From Bacillota bacterium (GTDB lineage: Bacteria > Bacillota > Sulfobacillia > JAJZYS01 > JAJYTV01): a DNA stretch of 5,281 bases. This document shows positions 1-5,281 of this stretch, in pieces. The stretch is taken from positions 1-5,281 of the forward strand of contig JAJYNV010000194.1 of NCBI GenBank assembly GCA_021786135.1, given 5' to 3'. The notes below the pieces were generated by a model, which was given only the letters and a program-made list of their open reading frames with translations, did not search any database and was not told where the DNA came from. The position numbers were made by a program, and so were the translations under genes. How positions within the stretch are numbered: position 1 is the stretch's first letter; the number at the start of each line of letters is the position of its first letter.

Positions 1-278
1 GTTTGTCTCTGTGAAACCTTTTCCGAATTCCTGGGTCAGTCGGACGGACAGCTTGCTGAGCAACGCGGCCCCGTACTTCGCCCGTTCCTTCCCTTGTTGT
101 TCCTCCTCGACGATCATCCGCCCGACGTTCCAGTAGGCCTCGACCATGGTGAAGTTGACGGCCCGGTAGGCGCTCGCCCGGGCAGCGCGAAGCGAATCTG
201 GTCTCCACGCGCAGACTTGCCGCCCACCTTGGCCTTGGCTACGGCCTTCTTCCTTACCATGCTTTTGGCTTGAGTCAT
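1..278 (-). CDS. DUF1016 / YhcG-family protein, N-terminal part only (runs off the left edge), with an apparent frameshift
   Basis: The proposed start is the ATG at 278-276, which overlaps the hsdM stop as ATGA and suggests translational coupling. That frame gives a basic Lys/Ala-rich leader (MTQAKSMVRKKAVAKAK), loses all similarity and stops at 116-114 after 54 residues. From about 200 down to base 1 a different frame (one base back) reads DSLRAARASAYRAVNFTMV, then EAYWNVGRMIVEEEQQGKE, then KLSVRLTQEFGKGFTETN. I recognise this as the DUF1016 N-terminal domain of YhcG-like proteins. The domain frame is open from a TAG at 360-358 to the window edge, but its only ATG codons before the domain core lie inside hsdM (348-346) or within the domain (147-145). 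Either one base was lost (or two gained) near 181-215, or the assembly has an error there, or the start is unusual. Family members often carry a C-terminal PD-(D/E)XK nuclease domain, which would lie outside the window. The molecular role is unsettled; association with hsd loci is common. Family call good, integrity uncertain. Confidence 0.75.
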
Positions 279-1729
279 CGCAACAGCGCCTCCGCCAGAA
301 CTGCCTTGAGCTGCTCGCGCAGCGCGGCGGCCTGCTTCTCCGCCGCATCGAGCTTGGCTAGCAGTTCCTCCGGATCGCCATGGTCGTCCGCCACCGTGTG
401 CGGATTCTTGAAATCGAGGTTGTAGCCGCGGGCCTTCACCTCCTCGGCGGTGACGCGCCACGCGACTTCATTCTCGACCCGCCCCTTGCGTTTCGCCCCG
501 CCCCACCAGTCGGCGCAGGGCTTGAGGTGCTCGACGCGGATGGGCTTGGTCATCGAGTAGGCCTTCTGCCCCTCGGGCACGCGGTGCTCGTAGAACCAGA
601 TTTCCTTCGTCGGCTCGCCCTTCTCGAAAAAAAGCAGATTGGTGCCGATGGAGGCATAGGGTTTGAACACGCTGTTGGGCAGCCGCACGACGGTGTGCAG
701 GTTGCACTCTTCCAGCAGGTGTTCCTTCAGCCGCGTCTTCACGCCCTCGCCGAACAGCGAACCGTCGGGCAGCACCACGGCGGCGCGTCCGCCCTGCCTG
801 AGCAGCCGGATGATGAGGGCGAGGAACAGGTCGGCGGTCTCGCGCGTCTGGAAGTGCTTGGGGAAGTTGCTCTCGATGCCGTCTTCCTCGCGCCCGCCGA
901 AGGGCGGATTGGTGAGGACGATGTCCACGCGGTCGGACTGCCCGTAGCTAATGTAGGGGCGGGCGAGCGTGTTGTCGTGGCGCACGAATGAAGGATCGTC
1001 GATGCCGTGCAGCAGCATGTTGGTGACGCACAGCATGTGCGGGAGCTGCTTTTTCTCCACCGCGCGCAGCGCCTGCTGCATGCGCCGCTCGTCCGCCGGG
1101 GTCTTCACGTAACGCCCGCGCATGTGGCGCAGCGCGCAGGTGAGAAAGCCGCCGGTGCCGCAGGCGGGGTCGAGCAGGATCTCGCCGGGCTGCGGGTCGA
1201 TGCGCTCGGCCATGAAGGCCGTGACGGCGCGCGGCGTGTAGTACTCGCCCGCGTTGCCGGCGCTCTGCAGGTCGTTCAGGATTTGCTCGTAGAGTTCGCC
1301 GAAGTGCTGGCGCTCGGAGAAGTTGTTGAAGTCGATGGCGGTGATCTTGTTCACCACCTGGCGCATGAGCTGGCCGGACTTCATGTAGTTGTAGGCATCC
1401 TCGAACACGTCGCGCACCACGCGGCGCCGGCCGTCCTTCGCGGTGTTGGGCAATTCTTTCAGCGCGGGGAACAGCTCGCTGTTGACGAAGGCGAGCAGCG
1501 GCTCGCCGGTGATGCCCTCGGGGTCGGCGGCCCAGGCGCGCCAGCGGAACTTCGCCGGGATGGGCGAGCGGTAGCCCTCCTGCATCAGCTCCAGTTCCTG
1601 ATCCTGGTCGTCGATGATCTTGAGAAAGAACATCCAGCAGAGTTGCGAGATGCGCTGGGCGTCGCCATCGACGCCGACATCCTGGCGCATGATGTCCTGG
1701 ATGGATTTGACGACATTGCGGACAGACAT
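275..1729 (-). CDS. hsdM: Type I restriction-modification system DNA methyltransferase subunit HsdM
   Basis: This is the modification subunit (484 residues). With HsdS it transfers a methyl group from S-adenosylmethionine to N6 of adenine in a bipartite target, and it is also part of the HsdR2M2S restriction complex. An N-terminal helical HsdM_N-like domain covers roughly residues 1-140 (IRQD-like start, then WMFFLKIIDDQDQE). The linking motif GEYYTPR (161-167) leads into the methylase core, with SAM-binding motif I DPACGTGGF at 187-195 and catalytic motif IV NPPF at 274-277. Further conserved stretches are VVLPDGSLF (318-326) and IGTNLLFFEKG (361-371). RGYNLDFKNPH (434-444) precedes a C-terminal helix rich in Ala/Glu/Lys/Leu (453-484), probably a coiled coil that contacts HsdS. 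Length matches EcoEI-type HsdM, and there is no fused target-recognition domain. The start ATG has only a weak upstream TTAGG (1743-1739). The gene lies 42 bp after the PIN toxin gene and overlaps the next gene by 4 bp. All key motifs are intact, so it is probably active. Confidence 0.97.
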   Translation of the reverse strand: MSVRNVVKSIQDIMRQDVGVDGDAQRISQLCWMFFLKIIDDQDQELELMQEGYRSPIPAKFRWRAWAADPEGITGEPLLAFVNSELFPALKELPNTAKDGRRRVVRDVFEDAYNYMKSGQLMRQVVNKITAIDFNNFSERQHFGELYEQILNDLQSAGNAGEYYTPRAVTAFMAERIDPQPGEILLDPACGTGGFLTCALRHMRGRYVKTPADERRMQQALRAVEKKQLPHMLCVTNMLLHGIDDPSFVRHDNTLARPYISYGQSDRVDIVLTNPPFGGREEDGIESNFPKHFQTRETADLFLALIIRLLRQGGRAAVVLPDGSLFGEGVKTRLKEHLLEECNLHTVVRLPNSVFKPYASIGTNLLFFEKGEPTKEIWFYEHRVPEGQKAYSMTKPIRVEHLKPCADWWGGAKRKGRVENEVAWRVTAEEVKARGYNLDFKNPHTVADDHGDPEELLAKLDAAEKQAAALREQLKAVLAEALLR

Positions 1730-1771
1730 AGGATTGAGCCTAAGAGTCGAGATCGGCTGCCCGGAGATGGG

Positions 1772-2170
1772 CTACAGACGGCGTACTTGGGGGAGAGCGC
1801 CCATCTTGCGATCGAGCGTGAGCGTGGTGAGATCCGCGCGGCGGTAGTCGTCGGCAATCAGGCGATCTAGCAACCCACAGCCAGCATTGGCCTCCAGGGC
1901 GGCGAGCACGCCTGCGCCGTTCAGCGGCGCCACCAGTCCGCTCTTGAGCACGCTGCCGAGCGCGGCGCGTGCCTCGGGTTTGGACACGCCGTAGTGATGT
2001 TGCAGGGCGATATAGGCCTCGCCGATAACCTGATTCGACGCGAACACCTCGGCGTCGTCGCGCTCGATGAGCGCGGTCAACCTGCGCACGCAGTGCTCGA
2101 AGCCGTCCTCGGGGTCGCCAGTGGCCAGCCGGACCAGGATCGAGGTATCAATCCCGAAGCGTGCGGTCAT
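1772..2170 (-). CDS. vapC: VapC-like PIN-domain toxin ribonuclease
   Basis: The product is 132 residues, the usual size for a single PIN domain. VapC toxins are Mg2+-dependent ribonucleases that cleave tRNA or rRNA and stop translation until neutralised by the paired antitoxin. The expected acidic residues are present: D8 in FGIDTSILVR, E51 in NQVIGEAYIAL, D102 in GLLDRLIADDY and D120 in LTLDRKMGALP, so the active site looks complete. I chose the ATG at 2170-2168 because the PIN fold begins directly after it. The frame stays open upstream to an ATG at 2278, but that extension only reads through the antitoxin gene in another frame. The start overlaps the last 23 bases of the antitoxin gene and has no clear Shine-Dalgarno sequence, which suggests coupled translation. 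The RNA target cannot be read from the sequence. The unusual feature is position: it lies between hsdR and hsdM on the same strand. Confidence 0.93.
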   Translation of the reverse strand: MTARFGIDTSILVRLATGDPEDGFEHCVRRLTALIERDDAEVFASNQVIGEAYIALQHHYGVSKPEARAALGSVLKSGLVAPLNGAGVLAALEANAGCGLLDRLIADDYRRADLTTLTLDRKMGALPQVRRL

Positions 2171-2390
2171 GGCGTTCGTTGCGGAAGGCTTCAATATCGA
2201 AGCTGCCTTTGCCACGGCGCAGTTTGCCGCGCAGCGGCGCCAAGCGCGCCCGGTCGATGTGCCGCGCCCGCAATACAAAACCCTCAGGCCCTTCCTCGAG
2301 CTGGATCCGGTCGCCGGGTTTCACGCCCAACGCCTCCAGAACGCGAGCGGGGAATGTGACCTGGCGCTTGGCGGTAATCTTGACGAACAT
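2148..2390 (-). CDS. vapB: VapB-like antitoxin, AbrB/SpoVT (MazE-like swapped-hairpin) DNA-binding family
   Basis: The product is 80 residues. The N-terminal half (about 1-45) is a typical AbrB/SpoVT domain: MFVKITAKRQVTFPARVLEA, then LGVKPGDRIQLEEG, ending in a strand around GFVLRAR. Such domains dimerise as a swapped-hairpin beta barrel and bind the module's own promoter. The C-terminal tail (about 50-80, including APLRGKLRRGKGSFDIEAFR) is the part that in this family wraps around the PIN toxin and blocks its active site. The ATG is supported by a good Shine-Dalgarno AGGAG at 2403-2399, 8 bases upstream. The antitoxin precedes the toxin, the usual order, with a 23-bp overlap. An inverted repeat 23 bases upstream of the ATG is a natural operator for autoregulation. 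Partnership with the PIN gene is inferred from overlap and family pairing. Confidence 0.92.
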   Translation of the reverse strand: MFVKITAKRQVTFPARVLEALGVKPGDRIQLEEGPEGFVLRARHIDRARLAPLRGKLRRGKGSFDIEAFRNERHDRTLRD

Positions 2391-2398
2391 GGTGTGCT

Positions 2399-2403
2399 CT
2401 CCT
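2399..2403 (-). promoter_or_regulatory. Ribosome binding site of the antitoxin gene
   Basis: On the minus strand AAGAGGAGAGCACACCATG contains AGGAG 8 bases before the antitoxin ATG. It is the clearest Shine-Dalgarno sequence on this strand and far stronger than those of hsdM, hsdR and the toxin. This would favour antitoxin synthesis over toxin from the shared message. Confidence 0.7.
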
Positions 2404-2412
2404 CTTACGTCA

Positions 2413-2439
2413 CCTTACCATAACTGTATATCGGTAAGG
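2413..2439. promoter_or_regulatory. Inverted repeat, probable operator of the toxin-antitoxin module
   Basis: CCTTACC (2413-2419) and GGTAAGG (2433-2439) are perfect 7-base inverted arms separated by an AT-rich 13-base centre, ATAACTGTATATC. With a one-base bulge the pairing extends further inward (ATA against TAT). The site lies in the 57-bp gap between hsdR and the antitoxin gene. AbrB-fold antitoxins, alone or with the PIN toxin, usually repress their own promoter by binding such palindromes. It covers the proposed -10 element of the module. A terminator for hsdR is less likely: the loop is long and no T-tract follows on the minus strand. Confidence 0.5.
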
Positions 2440-2451
2440 AGGATGCGTCAA
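2425..2451 (-). promoter_or_regulatory. Candidate promoter for vapBC (and possibly hsdM)
   Basis: On the minus strand TTGACG (2451-2446, overlapping the hsdR stop codon) matches the -35 consensus in five of six bases. TATACA (2430-2425) is a fair -10 element. The spacing is 15 bases, shorter than the ideal 17, so the call is tentative. If real, transcription would start near 2418, within the inverted repeat, so the TA genes and hsdM could be expressed independently of hsdR. Confidence 0.35.
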
Positions 2452-4907
2452 GCCGCGGACCGATAAAGCGCGGCCTGCAGTTCATGGACGGCTTTCTCGA
2501 AGCCGTCGCGTCCGCCGAAGGTCTTGAGCAGTTCGACCGGAGTGCCCATGGCGTCGAAGGGCGCAATTTTCAGGATGCGCGGATCATCGAGGCCCATGAC
2601 GCCTTGGTCCTGGTATTTCTGCAGCAGGGCTTCGAGCACGGCGCGGGCCTGCGCACCGTATCGCGTGAACACGTCGCGCTTGCGCACGTTGTCTGCCCGC
2701 TCGCGCCGCGTGAGCGCGGGCTGGTCGAAGGCCACGTGGCAGATCAGGTCGAACGGGTCGAAGTCCCTGCCCACCTCGTCGGCCAGCGGGTCGAGCAGCA
2801 GACCCCCGGCGGCGAGCTCTTCGATGATCGCCTGCTTGCGCTCTGTGCCCTTCCAGCGCTTGAGAAAATCATCCAGGCTGGCGAATTGCTTCCGCAGCGT
2901 CTTCTTCGAATAGTCGCGCAGGCTTTCGGTGATGAGCTTGCCGTTCTCGTCGAGGTATTCGATGCGCTCGGCGAGGATGGAAACCACGTTGCCACGAATG
3001 TAGAACTTCGGGCGAGGCTCCGCGGCCGTCTGAATGTCTATGACTGGCGGAGTCGGATCGACGATGACGGTTTCGTCCGCGCCGGGTTCCGGCGGCACTG
3101 GATCGTCCGGATCGTCGGGCGGCGCCACGTTGTCCGGCGGACTGACCGGATCGCCCTCGCCCGGTTCGTAGATCTGCACCGGCACGCCGTCGAAATCCGG
3201 ATCGGCGAAATGATTGGTCGCCTTGCGGAAATCGAGCAGGGTGAAGTAGTACTTCTGCGTGTCCTCATGCACGCGCGTGCCGCGGCCCATGATCTGCTTG
3301 AACTCGGTCATCGAGCCAACGGCGCGGTCGAGCACGATCAGGCGGCAGGTCTGGGCGTCCACACCGGTGGATAGCAGGCGCGACGTGGTGACGATGACCG
3401 GGTACTTCGCTTCCGGGTCGATGAAATTGCCGACCTGGTCCACCCCTTCCGGATCGTCGCCGGTGATGCGCATGACGTAGCGCGGGTTCTGCTGCACCAA
3501 GTCCGGGTTCTCGTTGACCAGGGCCTGGCGCATGCGCGCGGCGTGCTCGGTATCGACGCAGAACACGATGGTCTTCTGGAAGCGGTCGCCGCTCTCCTTC
3601 AGGAACTCGCTCACGCGGTGGGCGACACGCTTGGTGCGCTCGTCGATGACCAGACTGCGGTCGAAGTCCTTCTGGTTGTAGATGCGGTCTTCGATTTCGT
3701 AGCCGTATTTGTCGGTCTCGCCTTTTTCCGGGCGGTAGCCTTCAACGTCCACGTCCAGATGCACCTTTACCACCTTGTAGGGAGCGAGGAAACCGTCGTG
3801 GATGCCCTGCTTCAGCGAATAGGTATAGACGGGCTGGCCGAAGTAGTGAATGTTCGAGACGTACTCGGTCTCCTTCGGCGTGGCGGTGAGGCCGATCTGG
3901 GTGGCGTTCGCAAAGTAGTCGAGGATCTCGCGCCAGGCGGAGTCGGCCGCCGCGCTGCCGCGGTGACACTCGTCGACGACGATGAGATCGAAAAAATCCG
4001 GGGAAAGTTCGCGGAAGAGCTTCTGCCGCTCCTCCGGCCCGGTGATGGCCTGATAGAGCGCGAGATAGATCTCATAGGCGGTGTCGATGCGCCGGTGCTT
4101 CTTGTCGATCGCGAGCGGCAAGTGCACCTCGGCGCCGTCCTCGCGCGCTATGGTCTTGGAGCCGGTGCTGAGCTTCGCCATGGCCGCGCCAAAGGGGCGG
4201 AAGTCGTTGACCATGGTCTGGTCGATGAGGACATTGCGGTCGGCGAGGTACAGGATGCGTTTCTTCTGCCCCGACTTCCACAGCCGCCACAGGATCTGGA
4301 ACGCGGTGTAGGTCTTGCCCGTGCCGGTAGCCATCACGAGCAGGATGCGGTCCTGCCCCTTGGCGATGGCCTCGATCGCCTTGTTGATCGCGATGCGCTG
4401 GTAGTAGCGCGGCTCCTTGCCGCCGGCGTCGTCGTGATAGTCCTGCAGGACGATGCGTTCTTCCGCGGGGGCCAGCCCTTTCCAGGCCCGGTACTTGGCC
4501 CAGAGTTGCTCCGGCGTCGGGAAGGCATCGAGCGCCAGCTCGGTTTCCGTCTGCCCACTCAAACCTGTCCGGTCGTGGAACAGGAATGCGTCGCCGTTCG
4601 ACGAAAAAACGAATGGAATGTCGAGCGTGGCAGCGTATTCGAGCCCCTGCTGCATGCCGCCGCCGACGGGATGGTTGTTGTCCTTCGCCTCTATCAGCGC
4701 AATCGGAATATTGGGCTTGTAGTAGAGGATGTAGTCGGCGAATTTCGCCTTGCCCCGGGTGACCAGCTTGCCGCGGACGATGATGCGGCCCTTGGTGAAG
4801 TGGACCTGCTCGCGGATCTGGGACAGCACGTCCCAACCCGCGTCCTTCACGGCGGGCGTGAGGAATTTGGTGCAGATGTCGCGTTCGGTAAGGCTTTTCT
4901 TGTTCAT
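2448..4907 (-). CDS. hsdR: Type I restriction-modification system restriction/translocase subunit HsdR (EcoEI-like)
   Basis: HsdR (819 residues) translocates DNA using ATP and cleaves unmodified DNA at a distance from the target recognised by HsdS. The N-terminal nuclease domain shows a PD-(D/E)XK site: D58 in KFADYILYY, E73 and K75 in IALIEAK, then QxxxY at Q87-Y91 in GMQQGLEYA. The SF2 helicase motor follows, with Walker A ATGTGKT (193-199), the DECH box (312-315), TATP (341-344), TTSRLLSTGVD (507-517) and motif VI QIMGRGTR (538-545). A Pro/Asp-rich linker (about 581-622) leads to a C-terminal domain (about 635-815) like the EcoEI R C-terminal domain, probably for complex assembly. Length and N-terminus (MNKKSLTERDICTKF) fit EcoEI-type HsdR and support the chosen ATG, although no good Shine-Dalgarno sequence precedes it. 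All catalytic motifs are intact. It is followed at 57 bp by the TA pair rather than directly by hsdM. Confidence 0.97.
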   Translation of the reverse strand: MNKKSLTERDICTKFLTPAVKDAGWDVLSQIREQVHFTKGRIIVRGKLVTRGKAKFADYILYYKPNIPIALIEAKDNNHPVGGGMQQGLEYAATLDIPFVFSSNGDAFLFHDRTGLSGQTETELALDAFPTPEQLWAKYRAWKGLAPAEERIVLQDYHDDAGGKEPRYYQRIAINKAIEAIAKGQDRILLVMATGTGKTYTAFQILWRLWKSGQKKRILYLADRNVLIDQTMVNDFRPFGAAMAKLSTGSKTIAREDGAEVHLPLAIDKKHRRIDTAYEIYLALYQAITGPEERQKLFRELSPDFFDLIVVDECHRGSAAADSAWREILDYFANATQIGLTATPKETEYVSNIHYFGQPVYTYSLKQGIHDGFLAPYKVVKVHLDVDVEGYRPEKGETDKYGYEIEDRIYNQKDFDRSLVIDERTKRVAHRVSEFLKESGDRFQKTIVFCVDTEHAARMRQALVNENPDLVQQNPRYVMRITGDDPEGVDQVGNFIDPEAKYPVIVTTSRLLSTGVDAQTCRLIVLDRAVGSMTEFKQIMGRGTRVHEDTQKYYFTLLDFRKATNHFADPDFDGVPVQIYEPGEGDPVSPPDNVAPPDDPDDPVPPEPGADETVIVDPTPPVIDIQTAAEPRPKFYIRGNVVSILAERIEYLDENGKLITESLRDYSKKTLRKQFASLDDFLKRWKGTERKQAIIEELAAGGLLLDPLADEVGRDFDPFDLICHVAFDQPALTRRERADNVRKRDVFTRYGAQARAVLEALLQKYQDQGVMGLDDPRILKIAPFDAMGTPVELLKTFGGRDGFEKAVHELQAALYRSAA

Positions 4908-5142
4908 CCGGCGTTCTTTTTCGGCCGTCCTGTCGTTGCGCTACTGTACCCCGTAGCCGCACCTGATGGTGGCAAGAGCCCCACAGCTCGCGGCGGCAAT
5001 CCAGGATTACTTGATCGGCCTACACTGCCATTTCACAACATTGGTTTGACTGAACCTCAGGCGACGTAAGGCGCTCCGGCCTGCGAATATGCCAATTTTG
5101 ACAGCTCCAACCAGACATTGGCTGACTTTGGCGCTCGCATTT

Positions 5143-5166
5143 GCGCAATGCGCTTCGCTATTGCGC
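5143..5166. repeat. REP-like palindrome / stable hairpin
   Basis: GCGCAATGCG (5143-5152) pairs with CGCTATTGCGC (5156-5166) around a CTT loop, giving ten base pairs with one bulged T at 5159. No T-tract follows on either strand, so a simple intrinsic terminator is unlikely. The unit, with the flank CCTACG after it, resembles dispersed intergenic palindromes I recall from proteobacterial genomes. That resemblance is from memory. Only one copy is present here, so its repeat nature cannot be shown from this window. Confidence 0.45.
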
Positions 5167-5184
5167 CCTACGATTCTGCGCGCA

Positions 5185-5212
5185 TTCCCGATACCCCGGA
5201 GACAGTTACAAT
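5185..5212 (+). promoter_or_regulatory. Weak candidate promoter for a rightward gene
   Basis: TACAAT (5207-5212) matches the -10 consensus in five of six positions. The corresponding -35 position holds TTCCCG (5185-5190, 16-base spacing), a poor match. The element lies about 50 bases before the plus-strand GTG at 5264, a reasonable leader length. Confidence 0.25.
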
Positions 5213-5263
5213 AAGCAGTATCGAGCCGCGACGCAATATCAGACCATCGCAAAGGAACCGCAA

Positions 5264-5281
5264 GTGAAAAGGAAAACTCCC
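5264..5281 (+). CDS. Possible start of a divergent gene (first six codons only)
   Basis: GTG at 5264-5266 begins a reading frame MKRKTP that runs off the right edge. A good Shine-Dalgarno AAAGGA (5251-5256) lies seven bases upstream, and a -10-like TACAAT lies further back. A basic N-terminus fits many proteins, so no function can be suggested. The call rests on the ribosome binding site and start codon alone and could be chance. Confidence 0.35.

Larger units (their letters stand above)
4908..5263. other. Non-coding region upstream of hsdR, between divergent genes
   Basis: I find no convincing gene in these 356 bases. The stretch is visibly less GC-rich than the genes. It contains a strong hairpin (5143-5166), a weak inverted repeat GCCAAT/ATTGGC (5091-5096 and 5117-5122), and plus-strand signals near the right edge. 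The hsdR promoter should lie here, but I see no good -35/-10 pair on the minus strand. The best fragments are TACAGT at 4947-4942 and TTGCCA at 4974-4969, which are spaced too far apart. Confidence 0.6.

Noticed and set aside
380..1870. Two plus-strand open frames (203 and 287 codons) opposite hsdM
   Set aside because: Both are antisense to an intact HsdM. Their His/Val/Gly-rich translations show no family features; they are complementary-strand artefacts of high GC.
1772..2278. Longer form of the PIN toxin starting at 2278 (168 codons)
   Set aside because: The extra 36 residues come from reading the antitoxin gene in another frame and show no PIN features; the fold begins at the ATG at 2170.
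4072..4962. Minus-strand open frame of 296 codons starting at 4962
   Set aside because: It is an alternate frame of the hsdR 5' region, rich in Arg/Pro/His/Gln, while hsdR itself has clear domains over the same bases.
3543..5069. Long plus-strand open frame (508 codons) opposite hsdR
   Set aside because: It lies antisense to a complete HsdR with all motifs. Its product is a Val/Leu/Asp/Arg-rich sequence without recognisable domains, typical of the complement of a GC-rich gene.
5091..5122. Inverted repeat GCCAAT...ATTGGC with TTGACA between the arms
   Set aside because: The arms are only six bases with a 20-base gap, and TTGACA (5098-5103) has no -10-like sequence at proper spacing; compatible with chance.
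5007..5252. Minus-strand open frame of 81 codons upstream of hsdR
   Set aside because: It reads through the hairpin repeat, is rich in Cys/Ser/Arg, has no good ribosome binding site and no recognisable domain. It is more likely part of a repeat than a gene.
1..5281. CRISPR array, tRNA or rRNA gene, insertion sequence
   Set aside because: No regularly spaced direct repeats, no cloverleaf-like or ribosomal RNA sequence, and no transposase or terminal inverted repeats were seen.

Overview
The window is GC-rich DNA with strong G/C preference at third codon positions. It probably comes from a proteobacterium, with Beta- or Gammaproteobacteria most likely from the look of the proteins, but nothing in it fixes the taxon. 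It holds a type I restriction-modification (RM) locus. All confident genes lie on the minus strand, so transcription runs from right to left.

Reading in the direction of transcription: (i) about 5281-4908 is a non-coding flank. It contains a REP-like hairpin and, at its right edge, what looks like the first codons of a divergent plus-strand gene. (ii) hsdR (4907-2448) encodes a complete EcoEI-like (type IB) restriction/translocase subunit. (iii) After a 57-bp gap carrying an inverted repeat and a possible promoter come two short overlapping genes, an AbrB-fold antitoxin (2390-2148) and a PIN-domain toxin (2170-1772). Together they form a VapBC-type toxin-antitoxin (TA) module. (iv) After 42 bp comes hsdM (1729-275), a complete adenine-N6 methyltransferase subunit. 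(v) Overlapping the hsdM stop by ATGA is the start of a DUF1016/YhcG-family gene (278 to beyond base 1). Its start codon and its conserved domain are in different frames.

HsdR and HsdM would work with an HsdS specificity subunit. HsdM and HsdS methylate the host target, and HsdR adds ATP-driven translocation and cleavage of unmodified DNA. No hsdS is visible, so it must lie left of base 1, elsewhere in the genome, or be missing. The TA pair sits between the restriction and modification genes and could stabilise the locus or respond to its loss or disturbance; this is inferred from position only. The DUF1016 family often carries a C-terminal PD-(D/E)XK nuclease domain, which would lie outside the window.

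The points most worth a second look are the order hsdR-vapB-vapC-hsdM-DUF1016, the apparent frameshift in the DUF1016 gene, the missing hsdS, and the palindrome in front of the TA pair. The individual families are all known; only the arrangement is a candidate for novelty.
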